Source: Blastococcus sp. MG754426 (lineage in GTDB: Bacteria; Actinomycetota; Actinomycetes; Mycobacteriales; Geodermatophilaceae). Taken from it: a DNA stretch of 50,953 bases. The translations under genes and the position numbers were made by a program. The notes beneath the pieces were generated by a model that ran no database searches, was not told the origin of the DNA, and worked only from the letters and a program-made list of their open reading frames with translations. The number at the start of each line of letters is the position of its first letter. Position 1 is the stretch's first letter. Below are positions 33,145 to 42,077 of this stretch, piece by piece. The DNA lies in assembly GCF_021699055.1 (NCBI RefSeq), contig NZ_SSXC01000024.1, forward strand, positions 1 to 50,953, in the 5' to 3' direction.

Positions 33145-34582
33145 TTCCCTGGCCCGGCGACTGGGCCTGGGCTTCGCGGCGATCGCGCTCGTCGCGGCCC
33201 TCCTGGCCGCCCTGTTGGTCAATCTCGCGTTCAGCAGCCGCTTCGAGTCCTACCTCGACCAACAACGGTCGGCTCGGGTGGACCAGATCGCTGCTGCGGT
33301 CACCGGTGCGTACGTGTCCGCGGAGGGCTGGGACCCCGAGCGTCTCGACCAGCTCGGGCCGGCGGTGTCCATGGCCGGTGCCGAGGTCCGTCTGGTCGAT
33401 GCGGCGGGGGAGACGGTCTGGCCGACCGCAGGCAGCACCACCAGCGAGATGGCGCAGATGCATCGGGAGATGATGGCGGCGGGACCACTGGCCGACCCGG
33501 TCACCGTTCCGATCACCGTCGACGGGCAGCCGCGGGGAACCCTGCTGGTCGCGCTCCCCGAGGGCAGTGTGCCACTCGCTGATCGGCAGCTCCGCAGCTC
33601 CGTGAATCGGCTGCTGTTCGTGGGGGGACTCGCCGTAGCGCTGATCGCCTCGGTCCTGGGCCTGCTGTTCGCTCGGCGGGTCACCCGCCCGCTCGCGGAG
33701 CTGACCGCAGCAGCTGATGATCTGCGCGCCGGTGACCGTGGCCGGCGGGCCATGGTGAGCGGGCGCGATGAAGTTGCGGAGCTGGCGACGGCGTTCAACG
33801 AGCTGGCCGCCTCCGCCGAACGGCAGGAGGCGCTCCGGCAGTCGTTCGCCGCGGACGTCGCCCATGAACTGCGCACGCCGCTGGCCATCCTGCGCAGCCA
33901 GCTTGAAGCCGTCCAGGACGGCGTCCTCGACCTGACGCCCGCTCTGGTCTCCTCCCTGCACGAGGAGACCCTGCGGCTGGGGCGCCTCGTCGCCGACCTG
34001 GAGACCCTCACCCGCGACGACCACAACTCCTTCTCCCTGGAGCGCGTCACCCTCGATCTGGCCGAACTGGTGCGATCGGTCGCTGCGGGTTTCCAGCACC
34101 GCTTCGCCGAGCGTGGTCTCCAGCTGGACCTACGACTGACCCCAGCGCCGGTCTGCGGTGACCGGGTCAGGCTGGCCCAGGTGGTGACCAACCTGCTCGG
34201 CAACGCGGTGAAGTTCGTCCCGGTGGGCGGCCGGGTGACCGTGACCACTGGCACCCAGGGTGATGCGGTGCACCTGGAAGTGAGTGACGACGGACCGGGG
34301 ATTCCGGACGCGGAACTCCCGCAGGTCTTCGACAGGTACTTCCGAGGACGGGGTGCACGGGCAAACGGCTCGGGGATCGGGCTGGCGGTCGTGGCCACCC
34401 TCGTCCGCGCGCATGGCGGAGGGGTGAGCGCCACGAACGCACCCGACGGAGGGGCCGTCTTCACCATCACGTTCCCACTCGCAGAGCCCTCAGGTTCCGC
34501 AACGGCATCAGCACGTCCGCCGTCCGCAGTCGCCCGAGGTCCACTGCCCGAGTCCTCGACGGCTCCACTTCTTCAGGAGTGA
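33137..34582 (+). CDS. Sensor histidine kinase
   Basis: A 481-residue kinase with two membrane helices (about 10-32 and 165-185) bracketing an extracytoplasmic sensor region of about 130 residues, then HAMP, the H-box DVAHELRTPLA near residue 247, and an ATPase domain with N-box TNLLGNAVKF, G1 DDGPGIP and G2 GSGIGLAV. The sensor loop contains several Met residues and a His (SEMAQMHREMMAAG), which could bind copper (inference). It overlaps the response regulator gene by 8 bases. Confidence 0.93.
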   Translation: MSSSLARRLGLGFAAIALVAALLAALLVNLAFSSRFESYLDQQRSARVDQIAAAVTGAYVSAEGWDPERLDQLGPAVSMAGAEVRLVDAAGETVWPTAGSTTSEMAQMHREMMAAGPLADPVTVPITVDGQPRGTLLVALPEGSVPLADRQLRSSVNRLLFVGGLAVALIASVLGLLFARRVTRPLAELTAAADDLRAGDRGRRAMVSGRDEVAELATAFNELAASAERQEALRQSFAADVAHELRTPLAILRSQLEAVQDGVLDLTPALVSSLHEETLRLGRLVADLETLTRDDHNSFSLERVTLDLAELVRSVAAGFQHRFAERGLQLDLRLTPAPVCGDRVRLAQVVTNLLGNAVKFVPVGGRVTVTTGTQGDAVHLEVSDDGPGIPDAELPQVFDRYFRGRGARANGSGIGLAVVATLVRAHGGGVSATNAPDGGAVFTITFPLAEPSGSATASARPPSAVARGPLPESSTAPLLQE

Positions 34583-34584
34583 CC

Positions 34585-35229
34585 ATGGCACCACGCAGAA
34601 GAGCGGAGGCGGCGCCGCCCACGACGGAGCGCGTGCGCGCCGTCTACGAGCGGCAGGCCGCGCACTACGACGCTGTCATCACGGTCGCCGAGTGGCTGCT
34701 GTTCCGGGGCGGCCGGTCGTGGGCCTGCCGGCAGGTCCGGGGAAGGGTCCTCGAGGTCGGCGTGGGCACCGGCCGGAACCTCCCGCTGTTCCCTCCGGAG
34801 GTCGAGCTGACCGGCATCGACCTGAGTCCGGCCATGCTGGCCCGGGCTGAGGCGCGCGCCGCGCAGTTGGCCCGGCCGGCAGACCTGTGCCTGGGCGACG
34901 CGCAGCGACTGCCTTTCCCCGACTCCAGCTTCGACTCGGTGATCGCCACCCTGACCTTGTGCAGCATCCCCGACGACCGAGCCGCAGTCGCCGAGATGGC
35001 TCGGGTGCTGCGGCCGGGCGGCCGCCTGGTGCTGCTCGATCACGTCGCCAGTCCGCTCCCGGCGATCCGGCGGGTTCAGCGCTTGCTGGAACCGGCCTTC
35101 CTGCGCCTGGCCGCCGACCACCTGCTGCGGGAGCCCGAGGTGGCGGTGCGGGCCGCCGGGCTGGAGATCGAGCATCTGCGTCGCTCGAAGCTGGGCATCG
35201 TCATGCGGCTGGCGTGCACCAAGCCGTGA
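34585..35229 (+). CDS. Class I SAM-dependent methyltransferase
   Basis: A 214-residue UbiE-like methyltransferase with motif I LEVGVGTGRN near residue 55, acidic loop GIDLSPAM, and the motif II/III region PFPDSSFDSV. The substrate is not evident. ATG 34585, with CAGGAG 5 bases upstream, is preferred to GTG 34579, which would overlap the kinase stop by 4 bases. It is the fourth gene of the Lgt-regulator-kinase operon. Confidence 0.88.
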   Translation: MAPRRRAEAAPPTTERVRAVYERQAAHYDAVITVAEWLLFRGGRSWACRQVRGRVLEVGVGTGRNLPLFPPEVELTGIDLSPAMLARAEARAAQLARPADLCLGDAQRLPFPDSSFDSVIATLTLCSIPDDRAAVAEMARVLRPGGRLVLLDHVASPLPAIRRVQRLLEPAFLRLAADHLLREPEVAVRAAGLEIEHLRRSKLGIVMRLACTKP

Positions 35230-35314
35230 GCCACTCCAGTTGCCCTGTGCCTCCGGCGCGCCTGGCCCGTTGACACCGCTTCACAGCTCCCGTTCGCACC
35301 GAAGAGACAGGACC

Positions 35315-35884
35315 ATGTCGCTCTTGCTCCGCCTGGCAACCCTGGCCGCCGCCGTCCTCACCGTCCTCGGACTGGGGATCGGCAGCGCGTCAGCTCACGC
35401 TGAACTCGCCAGCTCCGAGCCGAGCGAGGCGCAGACGCTGACCACACCGCCCCGGCAGATCACCCTGACCTTCACCGAGGCGGTCCGGGCTGGCTCGGCC
35501 GAGGTCGTGGTCCGCGGCGCCGACGGGCGTTCCGTCACTACCGGCCCCGCTACCGAGACCGACGCCGTGGTGCGGCAGCCGGTGGACCTCAGCAGCAATG
35601 GGTCCTACCTGGTTGCTTACCGAGTCGTCTCGCAGGACGGGCACCCGGTGACCGGGGAGCTCACCTTCAGCTACGCCGGGGCAGAAGCCTCCGACGCCGG
35701 GCCGACCGGAGTGGCGGGTTCGACGGACTCCCCGGAGCCGCCGGTGACGGAAGCCGCCGCCGAGGAGGTGGCCGTAGCCGACGGCGGGGCCGGTGCAGGG
35801 CTGTGGTGGATGCTCGGCGTCTCGGTGGCCGTCGTCGCCGGTCTCGGTGTGCTGGCCCTGCGCCGGCGAGGGCCTCGGGGCTGA
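35315..35884 (+). CDS. copC: CopC-family exported copper-binding protein
   Basis: A 189-residue protein: signal peptide ending SASA before the mature His of HAELASSEPSEAQ, a CopC beta-sandwich with a second ligand region SQDGHPVTG near residue 112, a Pro/Ala/Glu linker and a C-terminal membrane anchor. CopC binds Cu(II) at its N-terminal His and the Asp/His site and hands it to CopD. The CopD-CtaG gene starts 12 bases later. Confidence 0.92.
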   Translation: MSLLLRLATLAAAVLTVLGLGIGSASAHAELASSEPSEAQTLTTPPRQITLTFTEAVRAGSAEVVVRGADGRSVTTGPATETDAVVRQPVDLSSNGSYLVAYRVVSQDGHPVTGELTFSYAGAEASDAGPTGVAGSTDSPEPPVTEAAAEEVAVADGGAGAGLWWMLGVSVAVVAGLGVLALRRRGPRG

Positions 35885-35895
35885 GCGAGAACCAC

Positions 35896-37854
35896 GTGGC
35901 TGACTCTCTCGTGACTGCGCAGGCAGCCGACCGCATGCGCAGCCGCTGGCCGGTACTCCTTCCGGCGGCCGCCGCGGCGCTGCTGTTGACCTGGCTGACC
36001 TTGTCGGCCGGGTCCAAAGAGGAGTCGTCGGTCGCCGGGCTGCCCGGGTCCGATGCAGGGGCGGCCTGGCTCGTGCCCATGCTGCAGGTGCTGCACGACC
36101 TGGCTGCGGTCATGACTGTCGGATGCCTGCTGGGTGCGGCGGTCCTCCTGCCGGGCGACCGGTTGCTCGGTGCCGCCGGTTACCGGTGGGTGCGCACCGC
36201 CGGGTGGTCGGCTCTGGTATGGAGCCTGCTGTCGCTGGCCGCGGTTCCGGCGCTGCTGGCCGAGTTCCTCGGACGGGGTTTCTCGGTGGTCACGCCGACG
36301 GCGGTCGTCCAGTTCCTGGCGGACAGCCCTCAGGCCCAGGCCCGTGTCGTCGTGGCTGTCCTCGCTGCGGTGCTCGCCATGGCCGCCAGGGTGGTGCTCA
36401 CCATGGGGGGGACGCTCGGTCTGCTCCTGGTCGCGCTGCTCGCCGCGCTTCCGCCGGCCCTTGTCGGGCACGCCGGCGGCACTGGCGGTGTCTACGGCCC
36501 GACCGCGGTCGCCCTGCACGTCCTGGGCGTGGTCCTGTGGGCGGGAGGACTGGTCGCCCTCCTGGTCTGCCGCTCGATCAGCGTCGGAGCCGTCGGTGCC
36601 GCCGTCTCCCGGTTCAGCCGACTCGCCGGACCGCTGGCGTTGCTCGTCGGTGGGAGTGGGGTACTTACCGCGCTGACCCGGCTGTCCGACCCGGCCCAGG
36701 CGCTGGGCTCCAGCTATGGGTTGCTGGTCCTGATCAAGCTGGTGGCGTTCGTGGGCTTGATCGTGGTCGGGGCGTGGCATCGGCGCTGGACCATGCCCGC
36801 CCTCGTCGCCGGACGTCCGGCAGCGTTCCTCCGGCTGCTCTCCGTGGAGGTGGTGCTCTTCGGAGCCACCATGGGGGTGGCCGTCGGTCTCAGCCGCACA
36901 CCGCCCCCGACAGCCCCCGCCGCGGCCCAGGGCGGAGGGGGCCACGCCGTTCCTGACGTCGTCGTGCCGGCTTCACCATCGCCCGGCGCGTTGCTGGACG
37001 TCCATCCGGGCCTCGTGTTCCCCGTTCTGGCCGCAGCGGCGATCGGGTTTTACCTCGCCGGCGTCCGGCGGATGTCCGCTCGAGGACGTCCGTGGCCATG
37101 GCTGCGGACCCTCGCCTGGTCCGCGAGTTGGGCTCTGGTCCTCCTCGTGACCAGCAGCGGGCTTGCCAGCTATGGCGGGGTGCTGTCGAGCGTGCACGTC
37201 CTCCAGCACTTCACTCTGTCCCTCGCCGCGCCGCTGCTGATGGTGCTGGCTCGACCGGGCCGACTTGCCATGAGCGCCCTGCGGCCCTCGACGGGGCAGG
37301 ACCTGCGAGGACCGCGGGAGTGGCTGGTGGCACTCCGTGGTCGTCCGGTGATGGGGACAGTCCTGCACCCACTGGTCGCTCTGCCGGTCTACCTGGTGGT
37401 GAACTACTCCGTCTACGTCTCCGGGTTGTACGGCTGGCTACTACGGTCGGAGGTCGCGGACGTCGTCTTCTTCCCCCTGTTTTTGATGAGTGGGACGCTC
37501 TTCTTCCGCGCACTGCTCGGCCCCGCCGGACCGGGCACCGCGGCGGCGCCGAGGCTCCCCGTCGTCCTCGCGGCGCTCGCAGGGTGGGCAGCGGTCCACG
37601 GTGCGGTTGCGATCGTGGTGCTCCGCAGCGGCCCACTCCTGGCCGCGGAGTGGTGGAGTCAGCTGCTACGCCTCTGGGGGCCGATGCCGATCGAGGACCA
37701 GCAGACCGCCGGACGAATTGCGGCGACCTACGGGGTGGCCATGCTCTTCGCCACCGTTATCGCCATCCTGCGGCGGCGAAGGCGTCCCCGGGAGATCACT
37801 GCGCACAGTGCCGCGACGGCCGTGGTTGAGCCGCAGGTGCAGGGGACTAGTTGA
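35896..37854 (+). CDS. CopD-CtaG fusion protein
   Basis: A 652-residue membrane protein. The first half (about residues 15-340) is a CopD-like copper-transport region with eight or nine helices; the second half (about 370-620) is a CtaG-like region with the VHVLQHFTLSLAAPL helix and HPLVALPVYLVVNY, comparable to the separate CtaG at 11001-11939. The fusion couples copper import to insertion into heme-copper oxidase. GTG 35896 is the chosen start; ATG 35935 is possible. Confidence 0.9.
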   Translation: MADSLVTAQAADRMRSRWPVLLPAAAAALLLTWLTLSAGSKEESSVAGLPGSDAGAAWLVPMLQVLHDLAAVMTVGCLLGAAVLLPGDRLLGAAGYRWVRTAGWSALVWSLLSLAAVPALLAEFLGRGFSVVTPTAVVQFLADSPQAQARVVVAVLAAVLAMAARVVLTMGGTLGLLLVALLAALPPALVGHAGGTGGVYGPTAVALHVLGVVLWAGGLVALLVCRSISVGAVGAAVSRFSRLAGPLALLVGGSGVLTALTRLSDPAQALGSSYGLLVLIKLVAFVGLIVVGAWHRRWTMPALVAGRPAAFLRLLSVEVVLFGATMGVAVGLSRTPPPTAPAAAQGGGGHAVPDVVVPASPSPGALLDVHPGLVFPVLAAAAIGFYLAGVRRMSARGRPWPWLRTLAWSASWALVLLVTSSGLASYGGVLSSVHVLQHFTLSLAAPLLMVLARPGRLAMSALRPSTGQDLRGPREWLVALRGRPVMGTVLHPLVALPVYLVVNYSVYVSGLYGWLLRSEVADVVFFPLFLMSGTLFFRALLGPAGPGTAAAPRLPVVLAALAGWAAVHGAVAIVVLRSGPLLAAEWWSQLLRLWGPMPIEDQQTAGRIAATYGVAMLFATVIAILRRRRRPREITAHSAATAVVEPQVQGTS

Positions 37855-37913
37855 TCGCCACGCCGGGGCACAGGCCGGCGGATGCGCTTGCGGGGCCGTC
37901 CGGCGATCGGCTT

Positions 37914-37930
37914 TACTAGCCTGGATAGTA
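37914..37930. promoter_or_regulatory. Perfect TACTA-N7-TAGTA operator before the DUF2933 gene
   Basis: TACTAGCCTGGATAGTA: both arms perfect. Symmetry extends outward as CTT/AAG with a small offset. It lies 36 bases before the ATG at 37966. Confidence 0.7.
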
Positions 37931-37965
37931 GTAAGACCACGTCTGCGAGCGCAGGGAGAAACGAC

Positions 37966-38289
37966 ATGCTCAGGTCGATGCGGTGCTGCCTGAACCCGAA
38001 GGTCATCGGGGGTCTGATCGCCGCAGGCGTGGCGCTCTGGCTGATGGCCCCGGCCGCCAGTACCGCGGCACTTCCGCTGCTCATCGCGCTGGTCTGCCCC
38101 CTGTCCATGGGAGTGATGATGTGGCAGATGAATCGGGGCGGCGGTAGTTGTGGCGCCTCGGGAGGGGGCCGCTCTGTGGCAGCCCCCTCCGTCGACGTCG
38201 ACGAGGAGCTGCGGCAGGCGCGCGAGGAGGTCTCGATCGCCCGGGCCCGCCAGCAGCTGGGTGACCGGGGCAATCAGGCGCCCGCCTGA
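37966..38289 (+). CDS. DUF2933-like small membrane protein
   Basis: A 107-residue protein starting CCLNPKVIGGLIAAGVAL, with two hydrophobic helices and the CPLSMGVMMWQMN block characteristic of DUF2933 proteins, which cluster with copper and mercury resistance genes. Cys and Met residues suggest soft-metal binding (inference). The C-terminal 40 residues form a charged coil. AGGGAG precedes the ATG by 7 bases. It is convergent with the multicopper oxidase gene. Confidence 0.8.
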   Translation: MLRSMRCCLNPKVIGGLIAAGVALWLMAPAASTAALPLLIALVCPLSMGVMMWQMNRGGGSCGASGGGRSVAAPSVDVDEELRQAREEVSIARARQQLGDRGNQAPA

Positions 38290-38300
38290 CACGGCAGGCG
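38283..38300. terminator. Possible terminator hairpin between convergent genes
   Basis: CGCCTG and CAGGCG arms around a 6-base loop, overlapping the stop of the DUF2933 gene; no T-run follows, as is common in high-GC actinobacteria. Confidence 0.35.
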
Positions 38301-38399
38301 CGCCGCTGACGCGGGCGCCCACCGGCGGGGCGAACTCTCACCGCGCTGCGAGGCGCGTGGTGGCCCTCTCGGGTGGTGACCGCGGATGCAGTACGCCGT

Positions 38400-40070
38400 T
38401 CAGGCCGAGGACGTGGCGATGTAGGAGACGATCGTCGCCATGCCCGTGCCCATGTGGTAGGCGTTGTGGCAGTGGGTCAGCCACTGGCCCGGATTGTCGG
38501 CTGTGAAGTCGGCGATCACCCGTTCCCCCGGCGCCACCATCACCGTGTCCTTCACCGCACCGGCGAACATCGGGAGGCGGCTCCGTGCCGGATCTCGCAG
38601 CTCACCGGCAGCTGCCCCCGGAAAGAGGTCACCAGAGCCTCGCACGGTGAAACTGTGGCCGTGCAGATGCATCGGGTGGTACATCGGAGTCTGGTTGACC
38701 AGCTCCAGTCGGACACGCTGGCCCTCCCGGATCTCCGCGGGAGTGATGCCGGCGAAGGGGCGTGCGTGGTCGTAGCTCTGGGCATTGATGCGCCAGGCGA
38801 AGCTGAACATGTCTCCGGTCAGATGGAGCGTGTGGGTCACGTCCGGGGGCAAGTTGTCCTGGCCAACGGTGGGCGCCGCGCGGAGGTCGGTCAGCCGGAG
38901 CAGTCGCCCACTCAGCTCCCGGGGAGCCGCAGCGGCTGACGGGGCTTCACCGCTGGCTGTGCGGACCACCCCGAGCGCCTGGGCCCCATGGCCTTCTGCG
39001 ATCGCCACCAGTGGAAAGGCCCCGTCTCCGAGGGTGACGAGCACGTCGTAGCGCTCGCCGGCGCCGATGTGGAGGTTGTCGACGGTGATCGGCTCGACCG
39101 GGAACCCGTCGGTATGGGTGACGGTCAGCCGGTGGCCTCCGAGAGCTACTCGGAAGGTGGTCGTCCCGGCGGCACTGATCAGCCGGATTCGTGCCCGTTG
39201 ACCCGGCATGGCGGCGAACGTCTCGGGGGCCGTGGGCAGGCGCCCGTTGAGCAGGTAGAACGGGTAGCGCACGCTGTCGGCCATGCGCGACGCCGCGGAC
39301 ACCGGCGTCTGCCCTGCCGGAATGTTGGCCATCTCGGCGGTCTGGTGGTAGTCCCAGGACGCTGACCGGTCCTCGATCTGTCCGGCCTGGACGGGAACCT
39401 TGTAGCTCGCTTCCATGTCTCCGTTGCGGAGCTCGGACAGGACTTCATCCGGGGTCCCCGCGGCGCCGTCGATCCAGTCGTCGAGGACGACCACGAACTC
39501 CACGTCGTAGTCGCCGGCTTCGCGCGGGTCGTCGATGATCAACGGTGCGAAGAGCCCCCGCTCGCGCTGCATGCCCACGTGCGGGTGGAACCAGTAGGTC
39601 CCCGGATCGGGAGCGACGAAGGTGTAGCGCATGGTCTCCCCGGGGGGGACCACGGGTTGCGTCAGGTGGGGTACGCCGTCCATGTCGTTCCGGAGCCGGA
39701 GACCGTGCCAGTGCACCGTGGTCGGCTCCGGAAGCCGGTTGCGGACGTCCACCTCGAGCAGGTCTCCGGCGGTGCAGCGCAGGGGCCGCCCGGGCACCTG
39801 GTCGCCGTAGGACCACGTGCGGACGACTCGTCCTCCGAGGTCGACCTCGACCGGTTGGGCGGTGACCGATGCGCGGACACGACGGCCGGTGCCTCGGGCG
39901 AGTCGGGCCTGCTCGACGCGGCGCACCGCGTCGGAGCCGGCCAGCACTCGGCCCTCCGCTGCGGTGGCCGTCGTGGGCAAGGCCGCCCAGGTGCCGCCGG
40001 TCGCCGCCATTCCGGCCAGCCCCAGCGCCCCGAGGAGCAGTCCGCGCCGGGAGATCGAGGGGCCGGTCAC
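38400..40070 (-). CDS. Tat-exported multicopper oxidase
   Basis: A 556-residue laccase/CueO-like oxidase with twin-arginine signal (SISRRGLLLGALG) and all four copper motifs: HWHG near residue 121, WFHPH near 161, HPMHLHG near 466 and HCHNAYHMGTGM near 535. The last supplies the type 1 Cys-His pair and axial Met. Such enzymes oxidise Cu(I) or phenols outside the membrane and confer copper tolerance. GTG start. The operator cluster at 40227-40303 lies upstream. Confidence 0.95.
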   Translation of the reverse strand: MTGPSISRRGLLLGALGLAGMAATGGTWAALPTTATAAEGRVLAGSDAVRRVEQARLARGTGRRVRASVTAQPVEVDLGGRVVRTWSYGDQVPGRPLRCTAGDLLEVDVRNRLPEPTTVHWHGLRLRNDMDGVPHLTQPVVPPGETMRYTFVAPDPGTYWFHPHVGMQRERGLFAPLIIDDPREAGDYDVEFVVVLDDWIDGAAGTPDEVLSELRNGDMEASYKVPVQAGQIEDRSASWDYHQTAEMANIPAGQTPVSAASRMADSVRYPFYLLNGRLPTAPETFAAMPGQRARIRLISAAGTTTFRVALGGHRLTVTHTDGFPVEPITVDNLHIGAGERYDVLVTLGDGAFPLVAIAEGHGAQALGVVRTASGEAPSAAAAPRELSGRLLRLTDLRAAPTVGQDNLPPDVTHTLHLTGDMFSFAWRINAQSYDHARPFAGITPAEIREGQRVRLELVNQTPMYHPMHLHGHSFTVRGSGDLFPGAAAGELRDPARSRLPMFAGAVKDTVMVAPGERVIADFTADNPGQWLTHCHNAYHMGTGMATIVSYIATSSA

Positions 40071-40226
40071 CTGCCACCTGTCCTTGTGTAGGTCGTGCCG
40101 ATGTGGTCACACGACAGCCGCCGGCGGCTGTCCGAGCGGCGTGCCGCCATGAGGTCCGCCGGCGGCCGCCGCCCGGCGGGGCCCCCGTCGTACGGGCCCT
40201 GCCGTGTACCTGCATGACGCTGCAGA

Positions 40227-40243
40227 TACTACGCACCTTAGTA
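40227..40243. promoter_or_regulatory. Perfect TACTA-N7-TAGTA operator near the multicopper oxidase
   Basis: TACTACGCACCTTAGTA: both arms perfect, spacer CGCACCT. It is nearer the oxidase gene. Confidence 0.7.
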
Positions 40244-40286
40244 GATCTGGCTGTCGCTCGCGGACGGGCGCCTGGCGCGCAACTTC

Positions 40287-40303
40287 TACGTAGCTGCCTA
40301 GTA
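40287..40303. promoter_or_regulatory. TACTA-N7-TAGTA-like site near the Lgt-like fusion
   Basis: Arms TACGT and TAGTA (8 of 10), spacer AGCTGCC; the outer TAC and GTA are kept at the same 11-base distance. Confidence 0.45.
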
Positions 40304-40421
40304 GTACGCTCTCCGTAGCGCCATAGTAGAGCTGACCGGCGCGCGGCTGATCGAGCGTCCGCTGGGGCCGACTCGGTGGAGCTGGCTCTGTGGCCGACCC
40401 GATCTCGCGAGGCGGAGTCTC

Positions 40422-41948
40422 ATGTCCAACAAGCGTTCATCCCGAGTCGGTCCCTCCCGATCGGGTAGGCCAGGGCCGGGCTCAAGGGTCGGGCCCACCA
40501 CTGCCGCCCAGCAAGTCAGCCCGCCGCGACCTGTCCCCAGCCGTGCGCCGGCGCCGCTACAGGCATTCCAGCGTCCACAGGTGCCGCGGTCGAGGACCGC
40601 CGCACCGTCGCTCCCGGTGGTCCTGCCGGCGAGAAAGGCACCACTAGCGCCTCCGACCCGCCCGGATCCCGCTGCTCAGAGGACACCGACCTCCCCGGGA
40701 GCTCGGCCTGAGTCCGCGGCGTCCGGGACGGTGACCGGATCTCCCTCCGCTGGCCTCCCTCCGTCTGCGCCGCCGGTCCCAGGCGCTCCCCGGTCACCGG
40801 CACGGGAGGCTGTCACCCCGGTGCGCCGTCCTGTCCTGGCTCGGGACATGCCTGCGGGCGCGGTCCAGGTCACGTCCTGGTCGTGCGAGTCCATGGACGA
40901 CGTCGATCCCCAAGCGCTCGGAGTGACCTACTGGTTCGACGCTGCGCTCAGTGGCGACCCCTATCCGGTCAACGTGCGATTCAGCGGTAGGCGGCTGACC
41001 GGACCCGACACCCCCGGCAGGGCCGACGAGTTCGAGGTCGTGCACACCCTGAATGACGTGCTCCCGGGAAGCGGGCGGGTCGCCGTGACCGCCCGTGTCC
41101 CCGGACTGGCGCCGGGGGAGTGGGAGGTCACCGCAACCCCCGTCGTCCGGCACGCCCCTGCAGACTCCCCTGCGCCTCCGAATCTACCTCCCGGGCCACT
41201 TCCCCGTGGGACGACCGTCGGGAGAACGACCTTCAAGCCCGTGGCCGATGTCCGCGCGCCAGGGGTCCGGATCGGAGCCTGGCCCGCACTGGTGGCCCTC
41301 GGCTGGCTGTTCGCACTGGCTCTTCAAGGTGTGCTGGCGGCGGACCGCGACCTGCCGGTCGCGCGACTGCTCCTGGTGTCGGTGCTGGCGAGCCTGATCG
41401 GGCTGGTGGGTGCCAAGGTGTACTACCTCCTCACCCACCGCGAGGAGAAGGCCGGCCTGCTGCGCGCCGGCATGTCGGTCCAGGGTTTTGTGGTCGGTGC
41501 GGTCGGCTCGGTCGTCCTGGGGAGTTGGTGGGCGGGGATCCCGGTCGGCCCGATGCTCGACGTGACGGCGCCGGGCCTGCTGGTGGGCATGACCATCGGA
41601 CGCCTGGGGTGTTTGCTCGGAGGCTGTTGTGTGGGGCGCCCCACGGCCTCTCGGTGGGGGATCTGGTCCTCCGACCGTCGGGTAGGCGTGCGCCGGATCC
41701 CGGTACAGCTGCTCGAGTCCAGTCTGGCCGGCCTCATCGCCGCAGCGACGCTCGCAGCAGTGGTGCTGGCCGACCCTGGGGTGGACGGACTGCTCTTCGT
41801 GGCGGGGGTGGCGGCCTACACCTTCGGGCGCCAGGTGCTGTTCCCACTCCGGGGGCTGCCGCGGCAGACGAAGCACGGGCGCAGGCTGACTCTCGCGGTC
41901 GCCGGACTGGTGCTGCTGGCGGCACTTTCGGTACTGGTGAGCGTCTGA
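40422..41948 (+). CDS. Lgt-like membrane protein fused to Pro-rich and beta-rich N-terminal regions
   Basis: A 508-residue protein in three parts: a Pro/Ala/Ser-rich disordered region (about 1-140), an apparently beta-rich domain (about 150-265) with Trp and acidic residues, and a C-terminal half (about 280-505) with Lgt-like helices, including GAKVYYLL near 328, and the signature GRLGCLLGGCCVGRPT near 394. The Cys-rich form GRLGCxxGGCCxGRPT differs from standard Lgt (GRIGNFxNGE) and may bind metal or act on another substrate. ATG with GGCGGAG 6 bases upstream. Function unproven. Confidence 0.75.
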   Translation: MSNKRSSRVGPSRSGRPGPGSRVGPTTAAQQVSPPRPVPSRAPAPLQAFQRPQVPRSRTAAPSLPVVLPARKAPLAPPTRPDPAAQRTPTSPGARPESAASGTVTGSPSAGLPPSAPPVPGAPRSPAREAVTPVRRPVLARDMPAGAVQVTSWSCESMDDVDPQALGVTYWFDAALSGDPYPVNVRFSGRRLTGPDTPGRADEFEVVHTLNDVLPGSGRVAVTARVPGLAPGEWEVTATPVVRHAPADSPAPPNLPPGPLPRGTTVGRTTFKPVADVRAPGVRIGAWPALVALGWLFALALQGVLAADRDLPVARLLLVSVLASLIGLVGAKVYYLLTHREEKAGLLRAGMSVQGFVVGAVGSVVLGSWWAGIPVGPMLDVTAPGLLVGMTIGRLGCLLGGCCVGRPTASRWGIWSSDRRVGVRRIPVQLLESSLAGLIAAATLAAVVLADPGVDGLLFVAGVAAYTFGRQVLFPLRGLPRQTKHGRRLTLAVAGLVLLAALSVLVSV

Positions 41949-42060
41949 CCCGGCGGACCGCCAGGCCCGAGGCCCGGCCGACGGCGGGACCGTCGTCCTG
42001 CTCGGCGGACCGGTGTCGCCGGCCCCTGCGTCCCTGGAGGTGCCGACGCTGGGGCTCCTC

Positions 42061-42077
42061 TCCTATGTGCCATAGTT
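42061..42077. promoter_or_regulatory. TACTA-N7-TAGTA-like operator of the ccmF operon
   Basis: Arms TCCTA and TAGTT (8 of 10), spacer TGTGCCA. The ATG of a leader ORF overlaps the last A of the left arm, as at the M23 copy 1 site. Confidence 0.5.

Larger units (their letters stand above)
40071..40421. other. Divergent control region of multicopper oxidase and Lgt-like fusion
   Basis: About 350 bases without a supported gene. It contains one perfect operator dyad (40227-40243), one weaker (40287-40303) and a degenerate third (40312-40328). Confidence 0.5.

Noticed and set aside
39445..40236. Long minus-strand frame starting with GTG inside the perfect dyad before the multicopper oxidase
   Set aside because: It runs out of frame across the oxidase gene for hundreds of bases; composition is that of a shadow frame.
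40312..40328. Third dyad-like site in the multicopper oxidase control region (TCCGT-N7-TAGTA)
   Set aside because: Only 7 of 10 arm positions match; kept out of the operator list.
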